DNA of 49,184 nt, taken from assembly GCA_038750655.1 (NCBI GenBank), contig JBCDGZ010000047.1, positions 1 through 49,184 of the forward strand. The letters are read 5' to 3'. Shown in pieces: positions 28,236-37,900 of the stretch. Position 1 is the stretch's first letter; the number at the start of each line of letters is the position of its first letter. The DNA is from JBCDGZ01 sp038750655 (GTDB lineage Bacteria > Bacteroidota > Bacteroidia > Chitinophagales > Saprospiraceae). A model generated the notes under the pieces. It was given only the letters and a program-made list of their open reading frames with translations. It did not search any database and had not been told where the DNA came from. The translations under genes and the position numbers were made by a program.

Positions 28236-29792
28236 ATGAAGATCGTTGCGATTATTGGGAGTCTTTTTATCTGTGTTTTCACGAGTTGGAGCAATCAGCT
28301 GTTGGCAAAGGAACCGGTGTTCCGCCACGGTGTTGCTTCGGGTGATCCGCTACCGGATGGGGTAATTATCTGGACGCGGGTGAATACAGATCAAGAGGAG
28401 GTCGCAGTGGAATGGGAAGTTGCCAAAGACCGGGATTTTATCAATATGCTCTACTTTGGTAAATTGACTACCAATGCGGAGCAGGACTATACCCTAAAAG
28501 TTGATGTGGGGGGACTGGAGCCTAACCGTACTTACTTCTACCGCTTTCGGGCACTGGGAGAGCAGTCTATGGTTGGGCGGACTCGTACGGCTCCTCAAGG
28601 GGATGTTGAGCGCATTCGGCTAGCGGTGGTGAGTTGCAGCAACTATGAGGCGGGTTATTTTAATGCTTATGCACGCATTGCTGACCGCAAAGGGCTGAAT
28701 GCCGTTATCCATTTGGGGGATTATATTTATGAATACGGGCAGGGCGTATACGGAGATGAGAGCACGGGGCGTATGCATCAGCCTCCCCATGAGGTCGTGA
28801 CGCTGGAGGATTATCGCACCCGCTATGGACAGTACCGGCTGGACCGTGCCGCGCAGATGGTGCACCAGGCGCATCCTTTTATTATGATATGGGATGATCA
28901 CGAAATTGCCAATAATGCCCACAGCTCGGGGGCGCAAAACCACCAGACAGAAAAGGAGGGCAGCTACCAAAAGCGAAAGGCGGCGGCCCGCCAGGCCTAT
29001 CTGGAATGGATGCCCGTACGCGAAAACGAGCGCAAAGAAATTTACCGTAACCTCAAATTTGGCAACCTGGCTGAGCTGGTAATGCTCGATGAGCGATTGG
29101 CCGGGCGCAGCGAGCCCGTCAAGGGGACTAAAGATGAGCAGTACCTAGCTGAAGAGCGCAGTATGCTGGGAGCAGAGCAATTCCAATGGATGACCAGCTG
29201 CCTGAAGGACTGTGGCTCCATCTGGAAAATCATTGGCAATCAAGTCCTTTTTTCGGATCTTAATCTCCAAGAGGTCCGCCCTAATCGGCCCTTAAATATG
29301 GACGCCTGGGATGGCTATCCAGCAGAAAAGCGGCGGTTTATGGATTTCTTGCAGCAGACGAGCATGCAAAATGTCATCTTTGTCACCGGCGACACCCACG
29401 CCTCCTGGGCCTTTGAAGTGCCTGCGGATATGAAGGCCTACCGAAAGGATGGGAGCGAAACGGTCGCAGTAGAATTTGGTACGACCAGCATTAGCTCAGC
29501 GAACTGGGATGAGCGCCTGCCGGTAGATTCTGTGAAAACGATCGAAAAAGATTTCGCCCGCTCTAGCCTCAATCCTCACCTTAAATATATCAACCTTCGT
29601 GATCATGGTTACTTATTATTAACCTTGCGCCCAAACGTCGCCCGCGCAGAGTGGTGGTATGTAGATACCGTAAAGCAGCCGTCGAGAAGAGAACGACTGG
29701 GCCGCTCTTATGTGGTCAAAAAGGGGACGCATAAATTAAGGGCGATGTTAAGAGGAGGGAGTATTTCGCGGCCACGACTCAAGAAAGAATAA
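28236..29792 (+). CDS. phoD: PhoD-like alkaline phosphatase / phosphodiesterase, secreted
   Basis: 518 residues with a signal peptide (MKIVAIIGSLFICVF...NQLLA). The N-terminal domain (FRHGVASGDPLPDGVIIWTR) and the metallophosphoesterase core match the PhoD family: VSCSNYEAGYFNAY, HLGDYIYEYG with Asp162, WDDHEIANN with Asp220-His222, and VTGDTHASW with Asp386 and His388. These enzymes use Ca/Fe and release phosphate from phosphodi- and monoesters outside the cytoplasm. Length is as expected. No Pho-regulon partner is adjacent; it is divergent from the propeller/OmpA gene (137-base gap), so the two may share regulation. The gene symbol rests on family membership only. Confidence 0.9.
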   Translation: MKIVAIIGSLFICVFTSWSNQLLAKEPVFRHGVASGDPLPDGVIIWTRVNTDQEEVAVEWEVAKDRDFINMLYFGKLTTNAEQDYTLKVDVGGLEPNRTYFYRFRALGEQSMVGRTRTAPQGDVERIRLAVVSCSNYEAGYFNAYARIADRKGLNAVIHLGDYIYEYGQGVYGDESTGRMHQPPHEVVTLEDYRTRYGQYRLDRAAQMVHQAHPFIMIWDDHEIANNAHSSGAQNHQTEKEGSYQKRKAAARQAYLEWMPVRENERKEIYRNLKFGNLAELVMLDERLAGRSEPVKGTKDEQYLAEERSMLGAEQFQWMTSCLKDCGSIWKIIGNQVLFSDLNLQEVRPNRPLNMDAWDGYPAEKRRFMDFLQQTSMQNVIFVTGDTHASWAFEVPADMKAYRKDGSETVAVEFGTTSISSANWDERLPVDSVKTIEKDFARSSLNPHLKYINLRDHGYLLLTLRPNVARAEWWYVDTVKQPSRRERLGRSYVVKKGTHKLRAMLRGGSISRPRLKKE

Positions 29793-30083
29793 TACCTTCG
29801 CAGCATTACAACCTCATTAATCGTTCTATTGGAAAGACGGTAAGCACTGTACTTATACAGCTAATATTCGCTTTCGTCTATAAATCTTGTCTATTGACGG
29901 ATGAATTTCCAAATTTAGGCATACAACTGCTTCTGTAATTACCCTCAAAAGCTCCAATGCTTTGTAGTAGTAAAATCTTCAGAGAGGGTAAATCAACACA
30001 CAATTTTAAACTAGCGAAGTTTTATCCAACTTGCTATTGCATCACTGTTATAGCTTTAAGAATAGATGGCTAATTGTAAAATG

Positions 30084-30098
30084 TACCCGTAGTGGGTA
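30084..30098. promoter_or_regulatory. TACCC inverted repeat upstream of the histidine kinase
   Basis: TACCCGTAGTGGGTA, two TACCC half-sites facing each other (7-1-7 if read as heptamers). It lies 148 bases before the preferred ATG at 30246. It resembles NarL/LuxR-type regulator sites; binding is inference. Confidence 0.4.
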
Positions 30099-30143
30099 AA
30101 AGGTATTACTATGCCTACTAAATGGATGTTAATAATTTCTAAA

Positions 30144-30159
30144 CTACCCAAATGGGTAG
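30144..30159. promoter_or_regulatory. CTACCC palindrome upstream of the histidine kinase
   Basis: CTACCCAAATGGGTAG, symmetric except for the two central bases, 7-0-7 in heptamer terms. It matches the site upstream of susC (CTACTCAAAGAGGTAG) at 13 of 16 positions, so both may be bound by the response regulator encoded between them. Confidence 0.45.
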
Positions 30160-30245
30160 GTATGTAGGGTGGCCAGATTATCTAATTTATCATGGCTGCT
30201 GAGTTTTTAAATGAACCTAAAATCGAAGCACTAACGCTTTCACAC

Positions 30246-33200
30246 ATGGGTAAGTACACCACTCTGTTAATCTGGTGTTGTGGCTGGCTAGGGCTGACTG
30301 CACAGGAGTATAGCTTTACTGCCGTCACAATCGAAGATGGACTGTCGCAAAGTACCGTTAATGCGATGGTACAGGATCAGCGTGGTTTTTTGTGGATTGG
30401 AACTCAAGATGGCTTGAACTGCTACGATGGTCATCGCTTCAAGGTGTACAAAAAAGACCCTTTTGATACCAGCTCAATTGCCGATAATTACATTTCTAAC
30501 CTCTACGTCGATTACAAGGACCGGCTGTGGATTGGGACGATGAAAGGGGGATTGAGTATGCTGGATGCCCGCCGAGAGCGAATCCGTAACTACGATCACG
30601 AAGCCGGTGATAGCGGCAGCCTCTCTGACAATCGGGTGAACCTCCTTTTTGAAGATCGACAAAGTCGACTTTGGGTCGCTACTCCCAAGGGCTTTGACCA
30701 AATCATTGAACAAGCTGACGGTAAGCTGCATTTCAAGCGACATCAATTTCTCCGCGATAAACGCCCCTCCGCCGGAGGCTTCACCATCACTTCGGTACTA
30801 GAAGAGGACTATGACCACTGGTGGGTGACGACTTTCAGTGGAGTTTTCTATTGTCGCCTTGACGAGGACGGGCAGATTGTCGAGGTGGAGCATCCATTGA
30901 GTACATGGTTCCAAGAGGAAGGCCAAAGCTGGGGGCGCATTGCGGGCCGCATTTGTAAGGACCGCCAGGGGCGACTTTGGGTAGGCTCGCAGCGTGGGCT
31001 GATCTGCTATACCCCTTCTACAGCGGCTATTCAAACCTACGAGCTAGGCAATAATGAACCGGGCTATAAATCGGTCCGTATTTTTGACATCTGTCTGACG
31101 ACCAACGATAAATTACTGGTGGCTGGCAATAATGGCCTGCATGTCCTCAACTATGCGGATGGGGCCTATGCGAGCAGCTTTCAGCAGATTCGGCCGGGTG
31201 AGCAGGAGCGGCTACGCAGCTTCAAGCATCCGATGACAATCCTGGAAGATCGCTTGCATAAGGGGCTTTACTGGGTGGGCACCGACCTGTCGGGATTGGT
31301 GCGGGTGTATGAGCGGAAGAAGAAATTCCAGACCGATTATTTGGAGGTGTTGAAAAGTGATTATGAGATCAGCTCCTCCGTTTTTCAGATTGTCGAAGAT
31401 ACACTGAATCGACTCTGGCTAGGGACGCCGGATGGCATCGCTATTTACGACAAACAAAAGTCGAAGTATCGGTTTTTTCCGGAGATCAACTGTAAGAATT
31501 TTAGGATTAAGGCTGCTTCGCTAAATACGCTATTCCGCGATGCCGAAGGCACCATTTGGGCGGGGACTTACAACGGGCCACTACGCCTTTATTTCAATCG
31601 TCGTGGGATGCTCTGCGCTGACCATTATCTTCAAGGCTACGAGTGCGAAAGCCCAGCTGTTTTTTCCATCTACGAAGAAGCCGAGGTCTACTATCTGGGT
31701 TCCTTCGCCGGGATCAACTTTTTGGATAAATCCACCAATACCATTGAGCCTTGTCCGATCATCTTTGATACCGTTCAGCAGGAGCGTTTCGATTATACTT
31801 ACACGAGTTTTCTGCGAGATAAGGACTCTAACCTTTGGGTGGGCACTTCGCGTGGCTTACTTTTCTTTCGCGATCTACAAGGTTCTCTTCGAGACCATAA
31901 GAATAAGACTCCGGAATTCTACCATTACGATCGGAATGATAAAAACAGTTTGGTGGATGATCACATTAACCACATTATGGAGGATCGTTCTGGGGAGGTA
32001 TGGCTGGCCACTATGAATGGCTTGGTCAAAGCCCATCCTACGTCAAAGGGGATGCACTTTGAATCTTACAGCGAGAAGGATGGACTGGCCAATAATGTCG
32101 TCTACGGGATGCTGGAAGAGGCGGATGGTTACCATATTTGGCTGAGTACGAATAATGGCCTATCTCGCTTTGATCCGCGCAACGGTCGTTTTTACAACTT
32201 CAATCTTAGAGACGGGCTGCAAAGCAATGAGTTCAATGCCCACGCTTTTTATAAGAACGACGAAGGAGAATTGTTCTTTGGAGGCATTAATGGAGTCACG
32301 CGATTTTTTCCGGATCAAATTCAACTGGAGGAACAGATGCCACCGGTTTGGATCACCGATCTAACGACCTTCAGCGGTCGGCATTACAATCTGCTGGATA
32401 TTGCCAATCGCTCTTCGATTAAGTTGGATTACTACGAGAATTCCTTTTCCGTACATTTTACGGGCTTAGATTTTCTCTATCCCGATGAGCTTAATTATTA
32501 CTATGACCTCGAAGGGGGCTACGCCCGCAATATGCCCATTGGCAATAATCAACAGCTGAACTTTAATGCGCTGGCGCCAGGCGAGTACAGCCTTTGTGTG
32601 AAGGCGGCCAGTAAGGATGGAGTGTTCAATTATCTTGGGGATAGCATCCACATTTGTATTCTGGCTCCGTTCTGGCAGACCAGCTGGTTCTACGCTTTTC
32701 TGGTGCTCAGTACTTTACTGCTAGCGGGCCTTGGCTATCATTTGGTTTATCGCTTCAAGCTGCGAAAAGTCGCGGAGATCGATGCAGTACGCAAGCTGGC
32801 TGCACAGGATTTTCACGATGAGTTGGGTAGTAAACTCTCTATCATTTCCATGTACAGCGAGTTGACTAAAAAGCAGCTGAATGGTGCGGTGAAATACGCG
32901 CCAACCTATCTCAATAAAGTCATTACCACATCGAATAGTTTGTACGACTCGATGAAGGATATGCTCTGGGCCTTGAACCCCGAGCAGGATACCATTCACG
33001 ATTTATTCTTACATCTCAAGGATTTTGGAGAGGAGCTGTTTAGCCATTCTGAAACTGATTTTCACTCTTTGGGAATTGAATCAGATTGGGGAGATAAGCT
33101 ATTACCCATGCAATATAAAAGGCATATTCTTTTGATTTTTAAAGAAGCGATGAACAATAGTTTGCGGCACTCTAAAGCGAGTACGATTACGCTAAAAATG

Positions 33201-33386
33201 TCCAATGTCAGGAATATCCTTACAGTCGAAGTCGGTGATAATGGTAAAGGATTTCAAGAGACGATGGGGCATCGCGGGGAAGGATTGAACAATATGGAAA
33301 GTCGGGCGCGCAGAATTTCCGGAAAGCTGTTCGTTAGTACCAGCTCGACGGGGACACTGGTGAAGCTGGTCTGCCCATTGAGCTAA
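30246..33386 (+). CDS. Two-component regulator propeller histidine kinase (Reg_prop, Y_Y_Y, HisKA_3)
   Basis: 1046 residues from the ATG at 30246, chosen over an in-frame ATG at 30192 because it directly starts a signal peptide (MGKYTTLLIWCCGWLGLTAQ). A periplasmic sensor follows: about 14 propeller repeats (FLWIGTQDGLNCYD, LWIGTMKGGLSML, LWVGSQRGL, EVWLATMNGL), a Y_Y_Y domain at about 728-805 (YENSFSVHFTGLDF), one membrane helix near 813-835, and a kinase. The phospho-acceptor is His857 in DFHDELGSKLS, the HisKA_3 type of NarX/DesK kinases. The ATPase part has EAMNNSLRHS, GDNGKGF and GEGLNNM. HisKA_3 kinases pair with LuxR-type regulators, and one is encoded next (33758). With SusC/SusD following, it probably senses a glycan or other nutrient taken up by that pair. 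Confidence 0.92.
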   Translation: MGKYTTLLIWCCGWLGLTAQEYSFTAVTIEDGLSQSTVNAMVQDQRGFLWIGTQDGLNCYDGHRFKVYKKDPFDTSSIADNYISNLYVDYKDRLWIGTMKGGLSMLDARRERIRNYDHEAGDSGSLSDNRVNLLFEDRQSRLWVATPKGFDQIIEQADGKLHFKRHQFLRDKRPSAGGFTITSVLEEDYDHWWVTTFSGVFYCRLDEDGQIVEVEHPLSTWFQEEGQSWGRIAGRICKDRQGRLWVGSQRGLICYTPSTAAIQTYELGNNEPGYKSVRIFDICLTTNDKLLVAGNNGLHVLNYADGAYASSFQQIRPGEQERLRSFKHPMTILEDRLHKGLYWVGTDLSGLVRVYERKKKFQTDYLEVLKSDYEISSSVFQIVEDTLNRLWLGTPDGIAIYDKQKSKYRFFPEINCKNFRIKAASLNTLFRDAEGTIWAGTYNGPLRLYFNRRGMLCADHYLQGYECESPAVFSIYEEAEVYYLGSFAGINFLDKSTNTIEPCPIIFDTVQQERFDYTYTSFLRDKDSNLWVGTSRGLLFFRDLQGSLRDHKNKTPEFYHYDRNDKNSLVDDHINHIMEDRSGEVWLATMNGLVKAHPTSKGMHFESYSEKDGLANNVVYGMLEEADGYHIWLSTNNGLSRFDPRNGRFYNFNLRDGLQSNEFNAHAFYKNDEGELFFGGINGVTRFFPDQIQLEEQMPPVWITDLTTFSGRHYNLLDIANRSSIKLDYYENSFSVHFTGLDFLYPDELNYYYDLEGGYARNMPIGNNQQLNFNALAPGEYSLCVKAASKDGVFNYLGDSIHICILAPFWQTSWFYAFLVLSTLLLAGLGYHLVYRFKLRKVAEIDAVRKLAAQDFHDELGSKLSIISMYSELTKKQLNGAVKYAPTYLNKVITTSNSLYDSMKDMLWALNPEQDTIHDLFLHLKDFGEELFSHSETDFHSLGIESDWGDKLLPMQYKRHILLIFKEAMNNSLRHSKASTITLKMSNVRNILTVEVGDNGKGFQETMGHRGEGLNNMESRARRISGKLFVSTSSTGTLVKLVCPLS

Positions 33387-33757
33387 GGATAGTCGACCGT
33401 TATAGATGATAATTGACCAGCTGTCGATAAATTTTGTCCATTGGCCGTTGAATGACGAACTTAACTTTATAAATTGGGGAAATGTTAAAGTTTGCTCTCC
33501 GTAGGAGTCCGCAGACAACCAATCAAGAAACCTATTGTCTTTGTAATAAAAAAACGCTTTCAAAAGAGACTCCGGGAATTATTTTCCGCCATCCAGCAAG
33601 GGCATTATCACCTAATTTGGAATTGAGTGTGTAACTACCAGAACGAATAAAAGTATTTCTTTTATCTGATTAGTTATTTGCTATTACTCATAATTGGCAA
33701 AACATCCAGTAGCGCCTTAGAGAAAGTGCAAGTAAAGAGTCTTTAAATTTAGGGCAT
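33387..33757. other. Intergenic region between kinase and response regulator
   Basis: 371 bases with no gene. It holds the second copy of the 42-base imperfect repeat (33423-33464) and a single TACTCAT heptamer (33685-33691) that fits the NarL-type half-site. TAAATTTAG at about 33744-33752 weakly resembles the TAnnTTTG -7 element. Confidence 0.4.
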
Positions 33758-34381
33758 ATGATATCTGTTGCAATTGTTGACGACAAACGAGACATCCGAG
33801 ACGGACTGAAAATTATTATTGATATGGCAGACGGCTTTCGCTGTGTTAGCGCCTATAATGACGGAGAATCGGCCCTTAAGGGCGTTCAGACCGTCAAACC
33901 GGACGTTATGCTAATGGACATCGAGCTGCCTAATATGTCGGGAATCGACTGTACCCGACTGCTCAAAGAACAGCATCCAGATATTGACATTATCATGCTG
34001 ACCGTACACACGGACGACGAATCCATTTTCCAATCTCTACAGGCAGGTGCCTACGGTTATCTGACTAAAAACACCTTTCCTTCCAAACTCCTTAGTGCCA
34101 TTAAGGAAGTCAAAGACGGTGGTTCTCCGATGAGCTCGAGTATTGCCCGTCGGGTCGTTTCCTCCTTCAATCATTTTAAAAATCCAGAGACTAATCTCAC
34201 CAAGCGTGAGCAGGAAGTGTTGCGTTTGCTATGTAAAGGTAAAAGCTATAAAGTCATTGCAGATAGCCTGTATGTAAGCCCGAATACGGTACGGTTCCAT
34301 TTAAAAAATATTTACAAAAAGCTACAAGTCAATTCAAAATATGAAGCCGTTATTAAAGCTTCAAAGGAAAAGATAGTATGA
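33758..34381 (+). CDS. LuxR/NarL-family response regulator
   Basis: 207 residues. The receiver domain (1-120) has the acidic pair Asp8/Asp9, the phosphorylation site Asp54 (LMDIELPN), a Thr in MLTVH and the conserved Lys in YLTKN. The C-terminal domain (about 140-205: LTKREQEVLRLLCKGKSYKVIADSL..SPNTVRFHLKNIYKKL) is a LuxR-type helix-turn-helix. It is the natural partner of the HisKA_3 kinase upstream (372-base gap). TACCC/TACTC palindromes before the kinase gene, before susC and before the NRPS/PKS gene are candidate binding sites. ATG at 33758; there is no Shine-Dalgarno, as usual in this phylum. Confidence 0.93.
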   Translation: MISVAIVDDKRDIRDGLKIIIDMADGFRCVSAYNDGESALKGVQTVKPDVMLMDIELPNMSGIDCTRLLKEQHPDIDIIMLTVHTDDESIFQSLQAGAYGYLTKNTFPSKLLSAIKEVKDGGSPMSSSIARRVVSSFNHFKNPETNLTKREQEVLRLLCKGKSYKVIADSLYVSPNTVRFHLKNIYKKLQVNSKYEAVIKASKEKIV

Positions 34382-34513
34382 TATAAAACTAACTAAATCC
34401 CTTCTTTATTCCCTCCTTCCTATCCGGCCAGAAAGTATGCTGTCGCCGGGCCACCATTCCGTTTTTTTTATCAATGACAAGCGTCTGACATTTTAACATT
34501 CCCTCCTCAAATA

Positions 34514-34529
34514 CTACTCAAAGAGGTAG
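34514..34529. promoter_or_regulatory. CTACTC/GAGGTAG operator-like site upstream of susC
   Basis: CTACTCAAAGAGGTAG, heptamers TACTCAA and (complement) TACCTCT with no spacer. It has the same 16-base layout as the site at 30144-30159. It lies 470 bases before the susC start and 132 bases after the regulator gene. Confidence 0.4.
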
Positions 34530-34698
34530 GGTGCAGACCTGTACAATCGAACTAATTTGCACTATGATTCAGCAAATAGACTAATCTGCGACAGATGCGG
34601 GGTTTATTTGCTTTATGCGGGAGTGGACTGGAAATATGCTGTTGTATAATTCCAGGGTTATAGACGTATCTGTTATAGTTTCACACTCTTTTAGTTTT

Positions 34699-34791
34699 AT
34701 ACTAATACGAATTTTGTCGCCGCACCTTATCTGCGGCGGCAATCTTAATAAGGTACTAATGAGAGTTTTTTTCATACTAATCCGAATTGTG
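34699..34791 (+). repeat. Two direct repeats ATACTAATnCGAATTnTG, each followed by a hairpin
   Basis: ATACTAATACGAATTTTG (34699-34716) and ATACTAATCCGAATTGTG (34774-34791) match at 16 of 18 positions. The first runs into a hairpin TTGTCGCCGCA/TGCGGCGGCAA (34714-34724 and 34732-34742), the second into the terminator hairpin at 34791. A third partial TACTAAT lies at 34754-34760. It may be a duplicated intergenic repeat family. Confidence 0.6.
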
Positions 34792-34823
34792 TTGTCGTGC
34801 TGGCACGCACGACAACTTTTTTT
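34791..34823 (+). terminator. Strong intrinsic terminator upstream of susC
   Basis: GTTGTCGTGC (34791-34800), loop TGGCAC, GCACGACAAC (34807-34816), then seven T: a perfect 10-bp stem and U-run. It lies 410 bases after the regulator stop and 176 bases before susC, so it either ends the regulator transcript or an untranslated leader. Confidence 0.8.
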
Positions 34824-34999
34824 CGGACTGCCTGACAACTGCCCGCCTTTCCCCATGAGCTTAACTAACGCCGACGCTTCCGACAGAGGAGTACTCAATA
34901 TGTAAAATCAACGCTTACTATATATTTCGATTCTTCAAATTTCAATTGCTATAAAAATCAACCATCGTTCATTTAATTTTTTCACTTAAATCAATTTCA

Positions 35000-37900
35000 A
35001 TGAAGAAGCTCTTACTGGTTTTTGCATTGGTTGTGCTGGGGGTAAGCGTTAGTTTCGCTCAGCAGAGAACCATTTCAGGTACCATTACAGACGATACTGG
35101 AGAAGCCCTCATCGGCGCCAGTGTTCTGGAAAAAGGTACAACAAACGGCACCGTCACCGACCTTGACGGAAAATACTCCATCACCGTATCCTCCGGGGAC
35201 GCGGTATTGGTAATTAGCTACACGGGCTATGCCTCTTACGAAGCTACAATTGGCGCTTCCAACATCGTGGATGTCGCACTGCAAACCGGGGTAACCCTGG
35301 AAACTGCAGTTGTCACCGCACTCGGTATTGAGAAGGACAAAAAGGCTTTAGGGTATTCTGTAGAATCTGCCAAAGGGGATGCGCTGGTAACCGCGCAGGA
35401 AGCCAACCTTGTTAACTCCCTAGCTGGAAAGTTTTCTGGGGTACAGGTGACCAATTCTGGTGGACAAGCGGGGTCCTCTTCACGAATCGTTATTCGTGGG
35501 GTCTCTTCTTTCCTCAGTAACAACCAACCACTTTTCGTTATCGATGGGGTACCTGTTGATAATACTCAAACCTTTGGTGGTGGCCAGAACAATACCAACG
35601 GAACTGGACAAGGGGACTCTCCGCTTTTCTTCGGTGGGACAACCAATCGTATTATGGACATTGATCCATCGACTATCGAAGAGGTATCTGTACTTAAGGG
35701 TGCAAGTGCTACCGCCCTCTATGGTTCGCGTGCCGCCAACGGGGTGATCTTGATTACGACCAAGAGTGGTTCTCAAGGTGCTAAGCCTCGTATTACTTAT
35801 GGCTTTACTTACGGTCAGAGTGATGCTATCCTTCCTGAGTTCCAAACCAAGTATGCACAAGGCCTGAATGGTGCCTATCGTAGTGGTTTGCCTGATGGTA
35901 TCCGGGGAAGTACTTCTTGGGGGCCTCGCCTGGATACACTGACTTTGAATGCAGAAGGAGAATATGATCCTAATGGAACATTAGCGCCAACCTTTAACAA
36001 CCCGGATGATTTTTTCCGTAATGGTAGAAATATTGAGCATCAACTTTCTATTTCTGGCGGAGGGACTAACTCTTCTTATTTCTTCTCTTATGGTAGAAAG
36101 AATGAAGAGGGTATCGTACTGAACAACGAACTGACTCGTGATAATTTCCTCAGTAAAATTTCTTACACCTTGTCTGAGAAATTGTCGATGACAGCTTCTA
36201 TCAACTACATCCGTACCGATCTATCTAATGCCACAGAGGGGAACGGTCTTCAGTCTTTCCTATGGACTGTTTACGGCGCACCAAACTCTTACAACCTTAG
36301 AGGAGAAAGTGATACGGATTACTTAAATACAGACGGTACGCAGCGTCTGTATCGTACCAACCGTAACAACCCCTATTTCCTGGTCGATAACAACGGCCTT
36401 CAAAGTACGGTCAACCGCTTCTTGCCCAACGTATCTTTAACCTACCAGCTGACGCCTTGGCTGACCTTGACCAACCGTCTAGGTGGTGATTTCTTTACAG
36501 ATAACCGAGATTACGTTGAGGTAAATGGAACCATCGGTACTTTCCCAACGGGTAGAGTATACAAGGACGTCATTGATAATCGTCAAGTCAATAATGACCT
36601 TATCCTTCAGACTTCTTACGACGTCAACGATGATTTTAATCTTGATTTCCTCGTAGGTAGCCAGATCAATGATCGCTACAGCAAGCGTCTTTTCACTCAA
36701 GGGGCAGACCTGAGTGTTCCCGAGTTCCAGAATATCTCGAATGCTTCTGTTCTCACTGCCGTAGAGAACATTACTAACCGCCGTCTTTTCGGTGTTTACG
36801 GACAGGTTGGAGCATCTTACAAAGGTTATGCTTACTTGACCTTGACTGCTCGTAACGATTGGTCTTCTACCTTGCCATTGGATAACAACAGTTTCTTTTA
36901 TCCAAGTGCAGCAGCTAGCTTTGTCCTCACCGAGGCGATCCCCTCTTTGCAGAATCACCCCGTTTGGTCTTTCATCAAAGTTCGCGTGGGTTGGGCACAA
37001 GTGGGTAACGATGCACCTCCTTACTCTACACAAGAAGCCCTCTACACACAGTCTAGCGTAGGTGATGGCCAGCGTGGTAATATTGTCTTCCCATTCAACG
37101 GTCAGAATGGTTTCACCGTAAGTAATGTTATTGGTAATCCAAACCTCAAGCCAGAGCTGACTACTGAGCAGGAAGTTGGGTTAGAAGTTCAATTGTTCAA
37201 TGGTCGTCTGAAACTGGAAAGCTCTTACTATAACAGAGTTACTGATGATCAGATTTTCAACGCTCCTGTTGCCGCTTCAGCGGGTGCGATTTCAAGACTG
37301 GTTAACGCGGGTTCACTGCGTAACGAAGGGGTAGAAGTACTTCTTGAAGGTACACCACTGCGCCTCGGTAATTTCGAATGGAACCTTGGCTTTAACTGGA
37401 CCAGAAACGTCAACACGGTAGAAGAACTGACTATGGGTGTAGAAAACATCCGCCTCGGTGGCTTCACCTCTCCTGGTATCTACATCGTAAGAGATCAAGG
37501 TTATGGTGTAATCTGGGGAACACGCTACGAGCGTAACGATGCCGGACAAGTGATCATCGACAGCGATCCAAGCTCAGGTACCTACGGTTTGCCAGCAGGA
37601 TTGGAAAATGACCTGGGAGTAATCGGTAATACACAGCCTGATTGGCTGGCCGGTGGTCGCACCAGTTTCAGCTATGGAAATGACAACATGGGACGCATTG
37701 CAGTTTCTGCAGTTGTTGACGTACGGAAAGGTGGAGACATCCTTAACCTCGATAATTTCTACATGAACTTCTACGGTGTAACCAAAGCAACAGAAGTTCG
37801 CGAAGGTCGCTACATTGATGCTAATGATCCTACTCAGGGTATCGAAGGTCCTGGTTTCATCTATCCAAACAGTATCCTGGATAATGGTGGAGAAAATACT

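Larger units (their letters stand above)
29793..30245. other. Intergenic region upstream of the propeller histidine kinase
   Basis: About 450 bases without a gene. It carries two TACCC palindromes (30084-30098 and 30144-30159) and, at 29876-29917, the first copy of an imperfect 42-base repeat (GTCTATAAATCTTGTCTATT...) found again at 33423-33464. I see no clear TAnnTTTG promoter. Confidence 0.45.
34382..34999. other. Long regulatory interval before susC
   Basis: 618 bases. In order: a CTACTC palindrome (34514-34529), a first repeat-plus-hairpin unit (34699-34742), a second unit ending in a strong intrinsic terminator (34774-34823), and an AT-rich stretch before the susC ATG. The frame 34615-34905 is rejected as a gene because it runs through both repeats and the terminator. 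Confidence 0.5.

Noticed and set aside
34615..34905. 96-residue plus-strand open frame upstream of susC
   Set aside because: It encodes the duplicated repeat twice (FILIRI) and runs through a perfect terminator.
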